Source: Sapria himalayana (lineage: Eukaryota > Streptophyta > Magnoliopsida > Malpighiales > Rafflesiaceae). Taken from it: a stretch of DNA of 64,000 bases. The position numbers and the translations under genes were made by a program. This document shows positions 1 through 12,897 of this stretch, piece by piece; the stretch's first letter is position 1; each line of letters begins with the position of its first letter. The notes below the pieces were generated by a model, which was given only the letters and a program-made list of their open reading frames with translations, was not told the origin of the DNA and did no database searches. The stretch lies in the NCBI GenBank assembly GCA_029783825.1, contig JAREIK010003005.1, positions 1 to 64,000 on the forward strand, written 5' to 3'.

Positions 1-1742
1 TAGAGATTGTTAGAAAGATATTTAGATAGAAAGATAAATAGATAGATAGATATATTATATATATAATGGTTTATATATAGATAGATAGATAGACATACAA
101 ATAGATAGATAAATAAATAAATATATATATATATATTTATATATATAAAGAAATACAAATAAATAGACCAACATATAGATAGATAGGCAGATAGACATAG
201 AAAAATAGATAAACAGATAGATTGATAGATAAGGAGATAGGTAGATAGATAGATATATATAAATAGATAGAAAGATAGCTATATGTATAGATAGATATAT
301 AGAAATATACATATATAAATGGATATATATATATATATATATATAGTAGATAGATAGATATATAGATAGGTAGATAAATAGTTAGATAGATAGATAAAAT
401 ATATAGATAGAAAAATTGATAGATAAATAGATATAGAGGTAGATAGATAGATATATATATATAAAAATAAAGAAAGAAATAAAGAAAGAAAGATTGATTG
501 ATAAATAGATAGATAGTAGAGAAAGAAAGATAGATAAATAGATAGATATATAAATAGATAGACAAGTTGATAGACCTACAAATAGACGGATAGATAGAAA
601 TATATATATATAATATATTATATATATATATTTGATAGACAACAAGATAGATATACATATATACAATTAGACAGACAGATTGATTGATATATGGGTAGAG
701 ATTTATACAACTATATAGATAAACATATAGATAAATTGATAGATAGACACATATATAAATAGATAGATAGGAATATAGGTAGATTAATAGGTAGAAATGT
801 ATATAGGTTTATAGATATATAGGTAGATATATTGATAGCTAGATAAGAAGATAGATAGATAGATAGATAGCAAGATAGATATATAAATATATAGATAGAT
901 AACTAGATAGATTGATAGAAAGATATTTAGATAGAGAGAGATAAATATATATATATATAGGTAGACATATAAATAGATAGATAAATAAACATACAAATAG
1001 ATAGATAGAAAGATAGATATATATAAAGAAAGACAAATAAATAGACAAACATATAGATATATAGACAAAAGACACCTAGACAAATTGATAAATAGCTAGA
1101 TTGATAGATAGAGAGATAGGTATATAGATAGATAGAAATAGATAGAAAGATAGTTATATATGTAAATAGATATATAGAAATATACATAGATATATATATA
1201 TATATATATAATAGATAGACAAATAGACAGACAGATAAATGACAGATAAATAGTTAGATAGATAGGTAAATATATAGATAGACAAATTGATAGATAAATA
1301 GTTATATAGGTAGATAAATATATAGATATATAGATAGAAATAAAGAAATAAATAAATAAAGAAAGATAGATAGATAGTAGATATAAATAGATATATAGAT
1401 AGATATATAGTTAGATAGAATGATATATAGATATATAGATAGATCGATCAATCGATAGATAGATATATAAATAGATAGACAAGTAGATTGACCTACAAAT
1501 AGGCGGATAGATAGAAATATATCTATATACACATTAGATAGACAACTACATAGATAGACATATATACAATTATACAGATATACAGATAGATAGGTAGAGG
1601 TTTATACAACTATATATGTAAACATACAATAGAAAGAAATAAATATAGATAGATAGATAAATAGATAGATAAATAGATAGATAAATAGATAGATAAATAG
1701 ATAAGTAGATAGATAGGTAGAAATGTATATAGTATTATAGAT
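1..1742 (+). repeat. Degenerate GATA tetranucleotide array (block 1, GATA on + strand)
   Basis: Nearly continuous TAGA/GATA repeats with frequent single-base variants (GACA, AATA, TATA, GAAA). Long open frames on the minus strand read as endless S-I-Y-L, because TATC contains no stop in any phase. These are composition artefacts and not genes. The array is cut by the window start. It ends where the strand bias flips to TATC. Confidence 0.95.
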
Positions 1743-4700
1743 ACATCTATCTATCTATCTATGTGTCTTTCTATCTATCGATATTTTTATATATCTATAT
1801 GTACATCTATCTCTGTATCTATCTCTCTGTTTATCTATCTACGTGTCTAACTATTTGTTTATAAATTTGTCTATCAATCTATCTAAATATCTATGTATCT
1901 ATCTTTCTATCTATATATCATCGCTATTTGTCTATCTATTTGTTTATCTACTATCTATCTATCTTTCTATCTACATATCTTTCTGTCTAACTATCTATCA
2001 GTCTATTTATCTATATATCTATTTATTTATCTATCAATCTATTTGTCTATATATCAGTCTATCTTATTATCTATATATTTGTTTATCTATCTATCTATGA
2101 GTCAATTAATCTGTCTATTTTACTATCTTTGTATCAATCTATCTATCTATCTAAGTGTCTATCTGTTTATCTATCTTTCTATTTATTCTTCTATCTATAT
2201 ATCTATATATATCTTTATTTATTTTTCTAAAAACGTGTATAACACTCTATCTATATATATCTATTTATCTATATTTTTATCTTTTTGTTTTTCAATCTAT
2301 CTAAAAATCTATCTATCAATCAATCAATCTATCTGTCTATCAATCTTTAAATCAATGTATCTATTAATCTATCTATTAAAATTACTATTTGTATATCTAT
2401 CTATCTATCTTTTTATCAATATATCTATATATCTATTTGTCTATCTGTCTATCTATTTATTTATCTATATGTCTATCTATCTCTCTATCTATCTATTTAT
2501 CTATCTGTCTATCTAATTATCTATCTATCTAATTATCTATTTATCTCTCTTTCTATCTATATATCTAACAATCTATTTGTATATGTATTTCTTTCAATCT
2601 CTTTGTCAATCTGTCTATCAATATATATCTACCTATATATATATATATCATTCTATCTATCTATATATCTATTATTTTTCTATCTATTTGTATTTCTATC
2701 TATATATCTATTTGTCTATCTATTTCTCTATCTATCATTCTATTTACTATGAGTCAATCAATAAATCAATCTAACTCTCAATCAATCTATCAATCTATCT
2801 ATCGATTTATCTATCTATTTATCTATTTATATGTCTATCTATCTATCTATATATTTATCTCTCTATCTAATAATCTATCTAACTATCTATTTATCTATCT
2901 TTATTTATAACTATCTATATATCCATCCATCTATCTATCTATATGTTTTTCTATATCTCAATCTTTTCCTCTATCTATCTTTAATTCTATCTTTCTATAA
3001 ATATGTCTATAAATCTCTCTATCAATCTATCTATCAAACTATTTTTTAATCAATCAATCTAACTATCTATCTACGAATTTATCTATATACCTATCTGTCA
3101 TCTTTTTCTCTCTATCTACTTATCTATCTATCTATCAATCTCTCTATTAATCTATCTATTAATCTATTAATAATCAATCTATCTATCCATCTATTTATTT
3201 TTTTATTTATTTGAATATCTATCTGTATATATATCTATCATTCTATTTATCAATATGTTAGTCTTATATATATATATATCTCTATCTTACAATCAATTTG
3301 TATATCTATCTATTTGTCAATCAATCAATCAATCAATCATTCAATCTATCTGTCTATTTATCTATCAATCAATTAATCAATCTGTCTATCTCTCTATCGC
3401 TTCTATCTATCTATCTATCTATCTATTTTTTTGTAATCTGTCTGTCAATCTGTAGATTTATTTCTCTATCTTTCTATCTATTAATCTATCTATTTGTCAA
3501 TCTATCTATCTTTATATCTATCTATCTTTCAACATATCTGTCTTTCTATCTATCTATCTATCTTCCTATCATCCTGTCTTTCAATATATTGATCTATATG
3601 TCAATCTTTATGTATTTCTATTTATCTACCTATCTATCTATCTATATAGTTTTCTCTCTTTCTATGTATTTAACTATATATCTATATGTCTATATATTTG
3701 TCTATCTATATTATATCTATCTGTATATCTATCTATCTATCTATTTGTCTATCTATCTATCTATTTATCTATCTATCTATTTTTCTATCTATATTTTTTT
3801 CTATCTATCTATCTGACTATCTATCTATCTATCTGACTATCTATCTATCTATATTTTTAACAATCTCTCTATAAATCTAACTATCAATCTATGTATCAAT
3901 CTATCTATTAATCTCTCTATCATTCTATCTATCTATTTGTCTTTCAACCTATCTACATATCTATCTGTCAATCTATCTATCTACCTATCTATCTATTAAT
4001 ATGTATATCTATCTATTATTTGTCTATCTATCTATCTATTTGTCTATCTATCTTTCTATTTATTTATGTATCTATATGTCTTTTTGTCTCTTTATCTTTT
4101 TGTCTATTTATATGTATATTGTCTATCTATATATATCTCTATCAATATAATATCTTTATCTATCAATCTTTGTATCTATCTTTCTATCAATTTTTTATCT
4201 TTCTGTCGATTAATTTGTTTATAAATCTGTCTATCAATCTATCTATCATTCTATATATCAATCTTTTTAAGAATCTATCTATATATCTATCAATCTATAT
4301 ATCTGTCTATCTATCTATCTTCTTATCTGTCTATCAATTTGTCTATCTATGTTTCTAGCAATCTGTCAATAAATCTTTCTATCAATCTATCTTTCTATCT
4401 AACTATATATCTATATATCTATTTTTCAATCTTTTTGTCTATCTAATATCTATCTATTGATTTATCTATCATTCTATCTCTTTATCTATCACTCTATATA
4501 TATATATATATATCTATCTATCTTTCTTTCTTTCTTTCTATATATCTATCAATCTTTATATTTGTCAATCTATCTGTCATTCTCTCTATCTGTATATCTA
4601 TCTTCTATATATCTGTCTATCTATTTGTTTGTCTATGTGTCTCTCTATTTGTCTTTCTATCTATCGATCTAACTATCTATCTATCAATATCTATTTGTTT

Positions 4701-5290
4701 ATCTTTTGTCTATCTTTTTATCTAATAGTTTATCTATTTGTCTATCTATCTATATATAAATTTGTCTATTTGTCTATCTCTCAATTTATCTATCTTTCTA
4801 ACTATCTATTTATCTATTTGTCTAACTATTTGTCTATCTCTCTATCTATCTATATGTCTATCTATCTTTTTATCTATTTGTCTATCTATCTTAATATTTA
4901 TTTATCTGTCTATCTGTCTGTCTATCTATTAACCTATATATCTATCTACCTATCTATTTGTCTATATATATGTCTATCTATCCTTCTATCTTTCTATCTT
5001 TCAATTTTTCATCTATCTATCTAACTATCTATATGTCTATCTATCTCTTTATCTATTTGTATATCTATCTGTCTATCTATGTGTCTATCTTTCTATCAAT
5101 CAATCTATTTATCAATTATCAATTTGTCTATCAATCTGTCTATCAATATGTCTATCAATCTATCTATCTATATGTCTATCTATATATCTATCTATCTATC
5201 TAACTATCAATTATTCTATCTATCTATCAATTTTTCTATCTATCTATCTATCTATTAATGTATTTGTCTATCTATCTATATAACTATATG
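1743..5290 (-). repeat. Degenerate TATC array (block 2, GATA on - strand)
   Basis: Same tetranucleotide family as block 1 but inverted, with CTAT/TATC on the + strand. Variants such as CAAT, TTTG and CTGT are scattered throughout. It stops exactly at the CACTA terminus at 5291. All long + strand open frames here are S-I-Y-L artefacts. No other gene is visible. Confidence 0.95.
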
Positions 5291-6480
5291 CACTACAAGA
5301 AAATATCGATTTAGCTAGGGAATTTTGGCTAGGGTTAAAATCCCTACCTAATTATCGAGGGATTATCTAGGGAATAACAAATAATTTTTGATTTTACATT
5401 AAATTAAAAATTTGCAACGGATTAGTGATGGATTAGTAATGGAAATGTACGATTTAAAATATTGTGTTGCTAATATTTTCGTAGATTTCTACACAAAAAA
5501 AGCACGAAATTTTGCGATGGATTTAGTGATAGTATATCTCTATCTAATTAGATTGAGACTAAATCTATTGCTAAATAATTATCTGAATTTTTTTTACTTT
5601 TTATATTTTATTGCAAGTGATTATTGCTTAAATTTTATATTTCACAAAATATATCCATTTAGCTAGGGATTTTTCCCTAACTATTTGGGTTGGAAATAAT
5701 TTTCATCACTATTCTTTAATGATTTAATTTTTTTATATATTATTATTTTAATATTTTACCTAATTTTGTATATTAAAGATACGTATTCATTGGTCTATTG
5801 ATGAGCAATCCTTGAAAGTCACTTTCTCTTTCTATAATTATAAAAATAGGTTATTATAAACAAATAATGTAAAAAATATATAAAAGCAAAAAATTTAATA
5901 TTAATAAAGACTACAATACTATTAATAAAGACTACAATAACTATTAATAAAGATTATAATAACATTAAAATATTAATTCTATAATTTTTAAAATTTTAAA
6001 AGATATTTTAAATACTAAATGAACATATATTAAAATTTCAACGAATAAAAAGATTAAATAATTCATTTTATAATAAAATATAATAATTAACAAAAAAACT
6101 AGTAAATATTAATATTATTTTAACTATAAAACATATTTTTATGCCAAAAGGACATTTATTAAAAAATAATTACTAACAAATTTAAAAATTTTAAATTATA
6201 AAAAAAATTACTAATTTTTCATAATATTTAAATGAAAATAAATTGATATTTAAAGATAAATACAGAGATATTCGCCCCTATTGAAATTTATAAGAACTAA
6301 ATAATTGAGTTAAATTTATCTCTAAAATACCCCCAATTCGAGTTGATCTTTAGAGCCAAAAACATTTTTTTATCTCTAATGATTAATAAGACTAGGTACA
6401 GGAATGTCTTGCCACACAGGAGGGTCAAAGTTGAGCATTGAGCATGCTTGATATTTGGTACAAATATAAAATTTAAAACA
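5291..6480 (+). mobile_element. CACTA element E: truncated left (L) end
   Basis: It begins CACTACAAGAAAATATCG, the classic En/Spm-type terminus, followed by TTTAGCTAGGG motifs and a GATTAGTGATGGATTAG stretch. The next kilobase is AT-rich and collinear with the L-subterminal regions of elements C (from 49203), D (from 18096) and B (reverse complement, ending at 37246). Shared landmarks are the TGATGAGCAATCCTTGAAAG block near 5800 and the AAATTGATATTTAAAGAT block near 6240. No R end follows; TATC repeats resume at 6481. It is therefore a truncated or array-invaded copy. The bases before CACTA are ATG and no partner duplication can be assigned. The small frame at 5412-5666 lies in this non-coding terminus and is not supported as a gene. 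Confidence 0.8.
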
Positions 6481-6861
6481 CTCTATCTATATATCTATCT
6501 ATCTACCTACCTATCTATCTATATATTTTCTGTCCATCTATCTATCTACTATATATTTGTCGATCTATCTATCTATTTATTTGTCAAACTATCTATTTGA
6601 CTATTTTTCAATCTGTTTATCTTTTATATGATTATTTGTCTATCTATTTATTTTTCTATCTAATTGTCTATAAAACTTTCTATCAATCAATCAATCTATC
6701 TATCTATGGATTTGTAAATTTGTCAATCTGTCTTTATGTTAATAATTAATCTATCTACCTTTCTTCTATCTATTTATTTCTCTATCTACTTATCTATTTA
6801 TTTTTCTATCTATCTAAACATTTATCTATCTATCTATCTATCTATCTATACATCATTATAA

Positions 6862-6901
<40 letters not shown>

Positions 6902-7808
6902 CTATCTATCTATATGCCTATTTGTTTATCTATCTATCTTTCTATCTGTCTATCTATCTATCTATTTTTATATCTATCTATTTTTCTATTTATCTATTTA
7001 TTTGTCTATTTGTCTATCTATCTATATATCTTTCTATTATCTATCTGACTATCTAAATATCTAACTATCTCTCTATCTATCTATCTATCTATCTCTCAAT
7101 TTATCTATCTATCTATATTTCAATTTATCTATCTATCTATCTCTCAATTTATCTATCTATCTATTTATCTATCTTTCTATCTTTGTATCTTTCTATCTGT
7201 CTGTTTATCTATTTCTCTATCTGTCTATCTATGTATGTGTCTCTATACTATGTGTCTATGTGTATATCTATCTATCTATATATTTTCCATATGTCTATCT
7301 ATTTATCTATCTATTTGGCTATCTTTCTATCTATTTATCTATCTAACTATATGTCTATATTTCTATTTATCTATCTATCTATATATTTGTCTATCTGTCT
7401 GTTTTTCTAATATTTTATCTATCTATTTATCTTTCTATCTATCTATCTGTCTAATATATCAATATTTCTATCTATTAATCTATCTCTTATTTCTCTATCT
7501 ATCTATTTATTTGCAAATTTGTTTATCTCTATATCTTTATATCTTTCTATCTATCTATCTATATCTCTATTTGGCTATCTATCTATCTATCCATTTGTTT
7601 ATCTATTTATATGTCTATCTTTCTATCTCTCTATATACATATCTATCTATCTATCTAATTATCTAACTATCTATCCATCTATATATCTATCTATCTGTCA
7701 AACTATCTATCTATTTAATTATTTTTCTTTATATCTATCAATCGCTTTATATATCTATCTATCTATATGTTTATCTATCTATCACTTAGTCTATATAGCT
7801 ACCCATCT
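6481..7808 (-). repeat. TATC array (block 3) with a short (TG)n tract
   Basis: CTAT/TATC repeats on the + strand, same orientation as block 2. A perfect TG dinucleotide run lies at about 6881-6901. Three tandem copies of a CTCTCAATTTATCTATCTAT-type unit lie at about 7080-7165. The block is flanked by the truncated CACTA element E and the R terminus of element A at 7809. It contains no credible gene. Confidence 0.95.
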
Positions 7809-7858
7809 CACTACAAAAAGGCCCAAATAGTTAGAGAAATTCCCCTAGCTATTTGGGC
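7809..7858 (-). repeat. R terminus of element A with terminal hairpin
   Basis: CACTA is followed by an inverted repeat. The left arm GCCCAAATAG at 7821-7830 pairs with CTATTTGGGC at 7849-7858, and TTAGAG-AAATT-CCCCTAG lies inside. The same hairpin occurs at the R ends of B (28584) and D (24340-24381). Subterminal palindromes in CACTA elements usually take part in transposase or TNPA recognition. That role is inferred here. Confidence 0.75.
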
Positions 7859-8580
7859 TTATCCATCACTAAAATATAATTATGATGGAATTACTAGAGA
7901 AATTATCTCAAGCTAAAGTGCATGTCATAAATTATTAATGAGAAAACTAAATTCCTTACCAAAATTCTTTAAACGTCAAAAATTCCCTAGCTAATTATAT
8001 TTTTTCTTGCTAATTTTGATTGTAATTATAAGTTACAGAAAAGTCTCTAGCTAAATTAGAGAGTAAAAATCCCTAGCTATTTAATTCCAAAATTATTTCA
8101 CAATTTTATTTTTTACAAAAAATTGATTACATATTTTAAGTTTTTATATTAAATTTAATAAAACATAAAATATAAACCAATATATATAATAAACAAAAAA
8201 TAAAAGTAGTTAATATATTATTCTGATACAATTTGTTACATAGTTAAAACAAAAAAATAACAATATTTTATTACACCTTCTTCTTCATCAATGTTGATGA
8301 AGCCTATGTGGCACAAAGCTCCATTTTTGAATTGTGAGCCACCACCAGAGAAAGTGAGATATTCGCATTTAACTCTAACCCTTTCTAATGTCCCTCACTT
8401 CTGCAAGCTTCGTATGGGGAACATTATGGTATCATATCCGTATGAAATTTAAACCAATAAATCAAATTAAAATAAAAAAATAAAAAAAAGTTGTATTTTG
8501 ATAAATATATGGTAAATTATGCAATACAACTCATACCTTATATATAATACTATAGTATATAGTACATATATACTACAAAA
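7859..8580. other. R-subterminal region of element A, no gene
   Basis: AT-rich non-coding sequence with recurring CCCTAGCTA motifs up to about 8080. Next comes the conserved block around 8270-8460, shared as reverse complement with D (23700-23800) and C (61560-61640, 62740-62800, 63930-64000). I see no coding frame. Confidence 0.6.
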
Positions 8581-8649
8581 ACAACAGATTCAAATCCCCA
8601 ACCTTGATGTCCCTAGCCATAACATCATATTCATTGCCAACGAGATCAC
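8581..8649 (-). pseudogene. Putative captured exon, distal part (unidentified gene), split by copia
   Basis: Read on the minus strand, the sequence left of the copia insertion continues a frame that begins right of it at about 14427. The frame reads GDLVGNEYDVMARD and on. The same exon is uninterrupted in element B (30600-30702). There it follows a plausible 3' splice acceptor (TTTCAG) and starts VPTAIPPLHYDF. I do not recognise the protein family. Conservation of frame between the two copies suggests a captured host exon. Confidence 0.4.
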
Positions 8650-8654
8650 CATAT
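8650..8654. repeat. Target site duplication CATAT, left copy
   Basis: CATAT immediately precedes the left LTR (TGTAGAGAAC). The identical CATAT follows the right LTR at 14360-14364. A 5-bp duplication is standard for copia integrase. Confidence 0.95.
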
Positions 8655-9490
8655 TGTAGAGAACAATCACCTAAACAAATAATGCGGAATATAGATTTTC
8701 CAAAATTTAGCACCAAGTTCAAATCAATGGGAAAACAATGTTCGTTAGCCATTCGTGAACGAGAAACAGATTAGTGCAAACTAATCGGTACTGTTAGGAT
8801 CGTGTAGCTGCAAGATGATTATATGTGTTTAAATCACTCAATTACTAATGAAATACAAAATCAGAACTCTTGTTAATTCCAACGATAACGATGGATCATT
8901 CTTGGCTGCTCAAGGTGAGGGATTCACAGCTTTTACTTTATCATAATATTTGTGTCACCTGCAACTGAAGAATCCAAGATGATGCAAAATAAAAAACGTT
9001 GGATTGATGAATAAAGGCAAGAATCAGCTCTGGGTCATTTGTAATCTGTGCAGGAATCCAAATTAAATTTGTCCGCATACAGCATTCGCTCCTCTGCTTG
9101 TCTCCACATCAAAAAAAGATTGACTTACATCACCAACAAGATCTGAAAGTTTTATGGAGGGCGGCTGAAAGTGGCTGCACCTCACTCCAGTCCTTCCTCC
9201 GCCTGAGGGATAGCAGATGGATGTGTTAAGGGAAAAAACCACTTAATATATATATAGAGGAGCTCGAGTTCTTCGAGTCAATTCTCCATGTCACAACCAG
9301 CGGGTGCCAGAATTGAACAGCCGATAATCGCGTTTGCGTTGCGCTGCCTTGAACGAGAGAGAAGAAAAAAACGAAAGCCGAAGAAAAAATCAAATAAAAC
9401 TCACCGACAGCGAAGATGCATTTGTTCGCTGCGTTTTTTTTTTGTTTTATTATTTTATTAGTTTGGCCCGAAGATGGGCCGGACCCAACA
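8655..9490 (-). repeat. 3' LTR of the copia element
   Basis: 836 bp, starting TGTAGAGAAC and ending GACCCAACA on the + strand (TGTTGGGTC to TCTCTACA in element sense). It aligns end to end with 13526-14359. Differences are mostly single-base indels, with fewer substitutions. A TATATATATA run at about 9246-9256 corresponds to the promoter TATA in the other LTR. Confidence 0.96.
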
Positions 9491-9492
9491 AA

Positions 9493-9501
9493 CTCCCCCT
9501 T
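9493..9501 (-). other. Polypurine tract (plus-strand primer) of copia
   Basis: Read on the minus strand this is AAGGGGGAG, two bases before the 3' LTR begins with TGTTGGG. Its position and composition are those of an LTR-element polypurine tract. Confidence 0.85.
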
Positions 9502-9509
9502 CGGCTCAT

Positions 9510-10189
9510 CTGGTGGGCTCTAACAAGCCCGCTCTTCGTCGACAAGCCTCAAGCTTCTCTTTCGGCAAAGTCTTCGTCAACATATCTGAACCATTCTCAC
9601 TAGTGTGCACTTTCGCCAAGTGCAACTGCTTTGACTCGAGAACGTCTTGAATCCAATGATACCTCACTTCAATGTGCTTGGATCTCGAATGAAATGATGA
9701 GTTCTTGGAGAGGTGAATAGCACTCTGGCTATCACGAATACGACATACTTCTGTTGGCGCAAACCCAATTCCTCAAGGATCTCTTCATCCACAAAGCCTC
9801 TTTGCAACCCTCAGTGATTGCAATGTACTCAGCTTCTGTGGTAGATAGCGCCACGCACTTTTTGCAGCTTCGATTGCCAGGACAACGGCTCCCCCTGCAA
9901 AAGTCATCAAGAATCCTGAAATGGATTTCCTGGAATCAATATCACCTGCCATATCTGAATCGGTATACCCAACTAACATAGTATCGCTGCCGCCAAAACA
10001 TAGACACACCCTGGAAGTACCTCTCAGATATCTTAATATCCACTTTATTGCTTTCCAGTGCTCTTTCCCAGGATTGGAGAGAAACTGACTGACTACTCCA
10101 ACAGAGTGAGCAATGTCGGGCCTAGTGCAGACCATGGCATACATTAAGCTGCCAACTGCGGAGGCATAAGGAATTCTACTCATGTCCAC
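9510..10189 (-). pseudogene. copia pol: RNase H domain and C-terminus (frameshifted)
   Basis: RNase H cleaves the RNA strand of the RNA-DNA hybrid during reverse transcription. The frame from 10189 starts IPYASAVGSLMYAM. It continues with TRPDIAHSVGVVSQF, HWKAIKWILRYLRGT and YTDSDMAGDIDSRKS, all hallmark copia RNase H stretches. It then shifts frame where the family has the alternating ALSTTEAEY region. Near 9520-9590 the normal C-terminal motif DMLTKTLPKEKLE is visible in another frame, just upstream of the polypurine tract. It is non-functional as assembled. Confidence 0.9.
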
Positions 10190-11246
10190 CTTGTCTTTCT
10201 TACTTGTAGGACATTGCTCCGATTTTAGCTTGAAATGACCTGCAAGTGGAGAACAACCCGCCTTGGCCTTAACTCATGTTGAACTCCTTGAGGACCTTCT
10301 CAATGTAGTCTTCCTGAGATACCACAACTTCCCGTTCTTTCTATCACGAGAAATCGCCATGCCGAGTATCCTTTTCGCAGATCCCAAGTCTTTCATGGCG
10401 AAGGACTTGCTCAACTCTCTCTTAACATAGCAATCTTGTTAGTGTCATGGCCTATGATTAACATATCTTCAACATACAAGAGGAGAATGATGAAGTCATC
10501 ATCGAAATATTTGACAAACACACAGTGATCTGACGACGTCCTGCTATACCCTGACTCACCATAAAAGAGTCAAACCTTTTGTACCATTGCCTTGAGCTTG
10601 TTTGAGGTCGTACAGGCTCTTCTTCAACTTGCACACAAGGTGCTCTTTGCCCCTGACTTTAAATCCCTCGGGCTGCTCCATGTAAATTTCTTCTTCCAGG
10701 TCTCCATGAAGAAATGCAGTCTTCACATCAAGTTGCTCGATCTCCAGGTTTAAGCGCGCTGCTAAACCAAGAGCAACTCGGATCGAGGACATTTTCACCA
10801 CCGGTGAGAATATTTCTTCAAAGTCGATACCTTGCTTCTGACCAAACCCATTCACAACCAATCGCCGCCTTGTACCTTGGCTGTGAGCTAGCATTTTCGG
10901 TCTTTAATCTGTAAGTCCATCTGTTCTTGAGAGCCTTCTTACCTTGTGGTAATTTCACCAAGTCATAAGTGTGGTTCTCGTGGAGAGATTGCATCTCTTC
11001 ATCCATAGCTTTCAACCACTCCTTCTTGTTATCAGCAGAGATTGCCTGTTGGTAAGTTTCTGGCTCTCCTGCATCCGTGAGCATCACATACTCATCCTGA
11101 GTGTATCTTGTAGACGGATGCCGGTCTCTAGTAGATCTTCTCAACTGAGGTTCAACTGGCTGCTCTTGAACCTCTTCCTCGACTTGTTCAGTTGGCTTGG
11201 AGTCATCAACGGCGGGAGTTTCATCATCAGGTGGTGCCATCGGCAT
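10190..11246 (-). pseudogene. copia pol: reverse transcriptase (frameshifted, YVED in place of YVDD)
   Basis: The frame from 11246 holds the acidic linker and the RT entry motif (SLHENHTYDLVKLPQGKK, then LKNRWTYRLK). The next frame (10894-10556) has GIDFEEIFSPVVKMSSIR, EQLDVKTAFLHGDLEEEIYM and CKLKKSLYDLKQA, all core RT blocks. It then breaks. At 10465-10476 the catalytic box reads Y-V-E-D on the minus strand; copia elements carry YVDD. The missing first aspartate would itself impair polymerisation. At least two frameshifts split the domain. Confidence 0.93.
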
Positions 11247-12444
11247 AATCCCGGCACCACTCCCCCGTGATCAGTATGCGTTGCATGTGCAGGAACTGGA
11301 TCCAATCAATTAAATCATCACTGTACCTCTCTGTCATTTCTGCCTTGTTGATGTCTTTAATGCCCTGGTCTTCTACAAAACCTGCATCTCGGCTTCTAAT
11401 AAGTTTATTCATCACCGGGTCATATAACCTGTAACCAAACTCATCAAGACCATAACCGAGGAACACGCACGGTCTTGACTTCGCATCGAGCTTAGACCTC
11501 TCATCTTTCGAAATATGGACAAACGCCTTGCACCCAAAGACACGAAGATGATCATAAGAGACTTCCTTACCTGACCACATCCTGTCTGGAACCTCAAAAC
11601 CCAACGGAACACACGGCGTGAGATTCAAAACATGTACCACCGTACTCAAGGCTTCACCCCAGAAGGATCTCGGTAGCTGAGAATGCGAAAGTAAACATCT
11701 TACCCTTTCCACAAGTGTCCTGTTCATCCTCTCAGCTAAGCCATTCGACTGAGGAGTCTTCGGAGGTGTCTTTTGATGCAAAATACCCTGTTGTCTGCAA
11801 TACTCATCAAAAGGACCACAGTACTCACCTCCGTAATCTGTCCGAATACTCTTCAGCTTTGCGCCAGTCTGTCTTTCTACAAGAGCATGAAACTGCTTGA
11901 AGACATCCAACACTTGATCCTTGGACTTCAGTGTATATGCCCAAGTCTTCCTGGAGTGATCATCAATAAAGTTACAAAATACGAAGCTCCACCAAGTGTT
12001 CTCGTCTTCATAGGACCACACACATCAGAGTGTACCAGATCGAGTACACCGGGCTTCCGTAAATGACAAGTTTATTGAAAGCAACACGTGTCCTGTTACC
12101 TGCTAAACAGTGAACACACCGTTTTAGAAGACCCTTTTTAATACCTGAGAGAAGATTCTTCTTGGCCACATCATCAAACCCTTCTCGCTCATGTGTCCGA
12201 GCCGGTTGTGCCAAAGCTCCACGACATCATCACCATCAACCGTATTCACCATGGAATTTGCAATCTTTGCTTGCGTCACATACAATGAAGAACATTTTTG
12301 TCCCCTCGCCACGATCAGGGAACCTTTGGTGAGCTTCCATTTTCCATTATGAAAGGTGCTGCAAAACCCTTCGTCATCGAGCTTGCCTGTGGAGATCAAA
12401 TTCATGCGGACATCGGGAATATGCTTCACACCCTTCAGAATCAA
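11227..12444 (-). pseudogene. copia pol: GAG-pre-integrase zinc domain and integrase
   Basis: Integrase inserts the cDNA into host DNA. The frame 12444-12124 ends in the HHCC-domain histidines (LWHNRLGHMSEKGL). The paired cysteines follow in the next frame (KRCVHCLAGNR, about 12130). The 264-residue frame 12021-11227 is the longest intact piece. It holds the catalytic core with D in FIDDHSR, D in IRTDYGGEY and E in SNGLAERMNRT, then the C-terminal SFWGEA and VFLGY stretches. The DDE triad is present, but frameshifts separate it from the zinc domain. Confidence 0.94.
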
Positions 12445-12897
12445 GGTGTTGCCATTGTCGTCTCTAAGTGCACGTCTCCCATACCAATGGCCTTAGCAAT
12501 GCCATCGTTACCCATCCTAACACTTCCAAAGTCACCGGAAGTGTAAGATGAAAAGGAATCCATCCGCGATGTAGCATGTATCGAGGCGCCACTATCGATC
12601 ACCCAACTCGTCTCTTGACAAGCGAGATTGACGACATCGCCGTAATATAAAATAAGAAAATCGTCGATGGCTGCCGCTACCTTCTCACTATTTTGCACCC
12701 TCTTCGGTCTTCTTATCCTTTCCTCTGGCATTCGAATTCTCTCTTAGGAATTTTCTACAAAACCTCTTGATGTGTCCCCTTTTTGCCACAATGATAACAT
12801 TCGAAGTTGGCATGCTTTCCCGACTTGCTTTACTTCGGTTTCTATTATTCGGGACCCCTACTCTGACTTCTCCCCCGCTTTTCAGCAAATAGGACAT
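12441..12897 (-). pseudogene. copia zinc knuckle and aspartic protease (frameshifted)
   Basis: Near 12770-12800 the nucleocapsid zinc knuckle can be read as CYHCGK then GHIKRFC, but the two halves lie in different frames. The shift is an extra base in the homopolymer junction CCCCTTTTT (12777-12785). The frame 12731-12441 carries the protease active site WVIDSGASIHAT. This cleaves the gag-pol polyprotein in active elements. Confidence 0.9.

Noticed and set aside
5291..5360. TTTAGCTAGGG motifs as interstitial telomere repeats
   Set aside because: The plant telomere repeat is TTTAGGG in tandem. Here GCTA is inserted, the motif is not tandem, and it belongs to the CACTA terminus.
9334..9603. 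89-codon + strand frame overlapping the copia 3' LTR
   Set aside because: Runs from LTR into the antisense of the pol C-terminus; shadow of the retrotransposon.
11715..12546. + strand frames of 61-97 codons
   Set aside because: Antisense shadows of the integrase and protease frames of copia.
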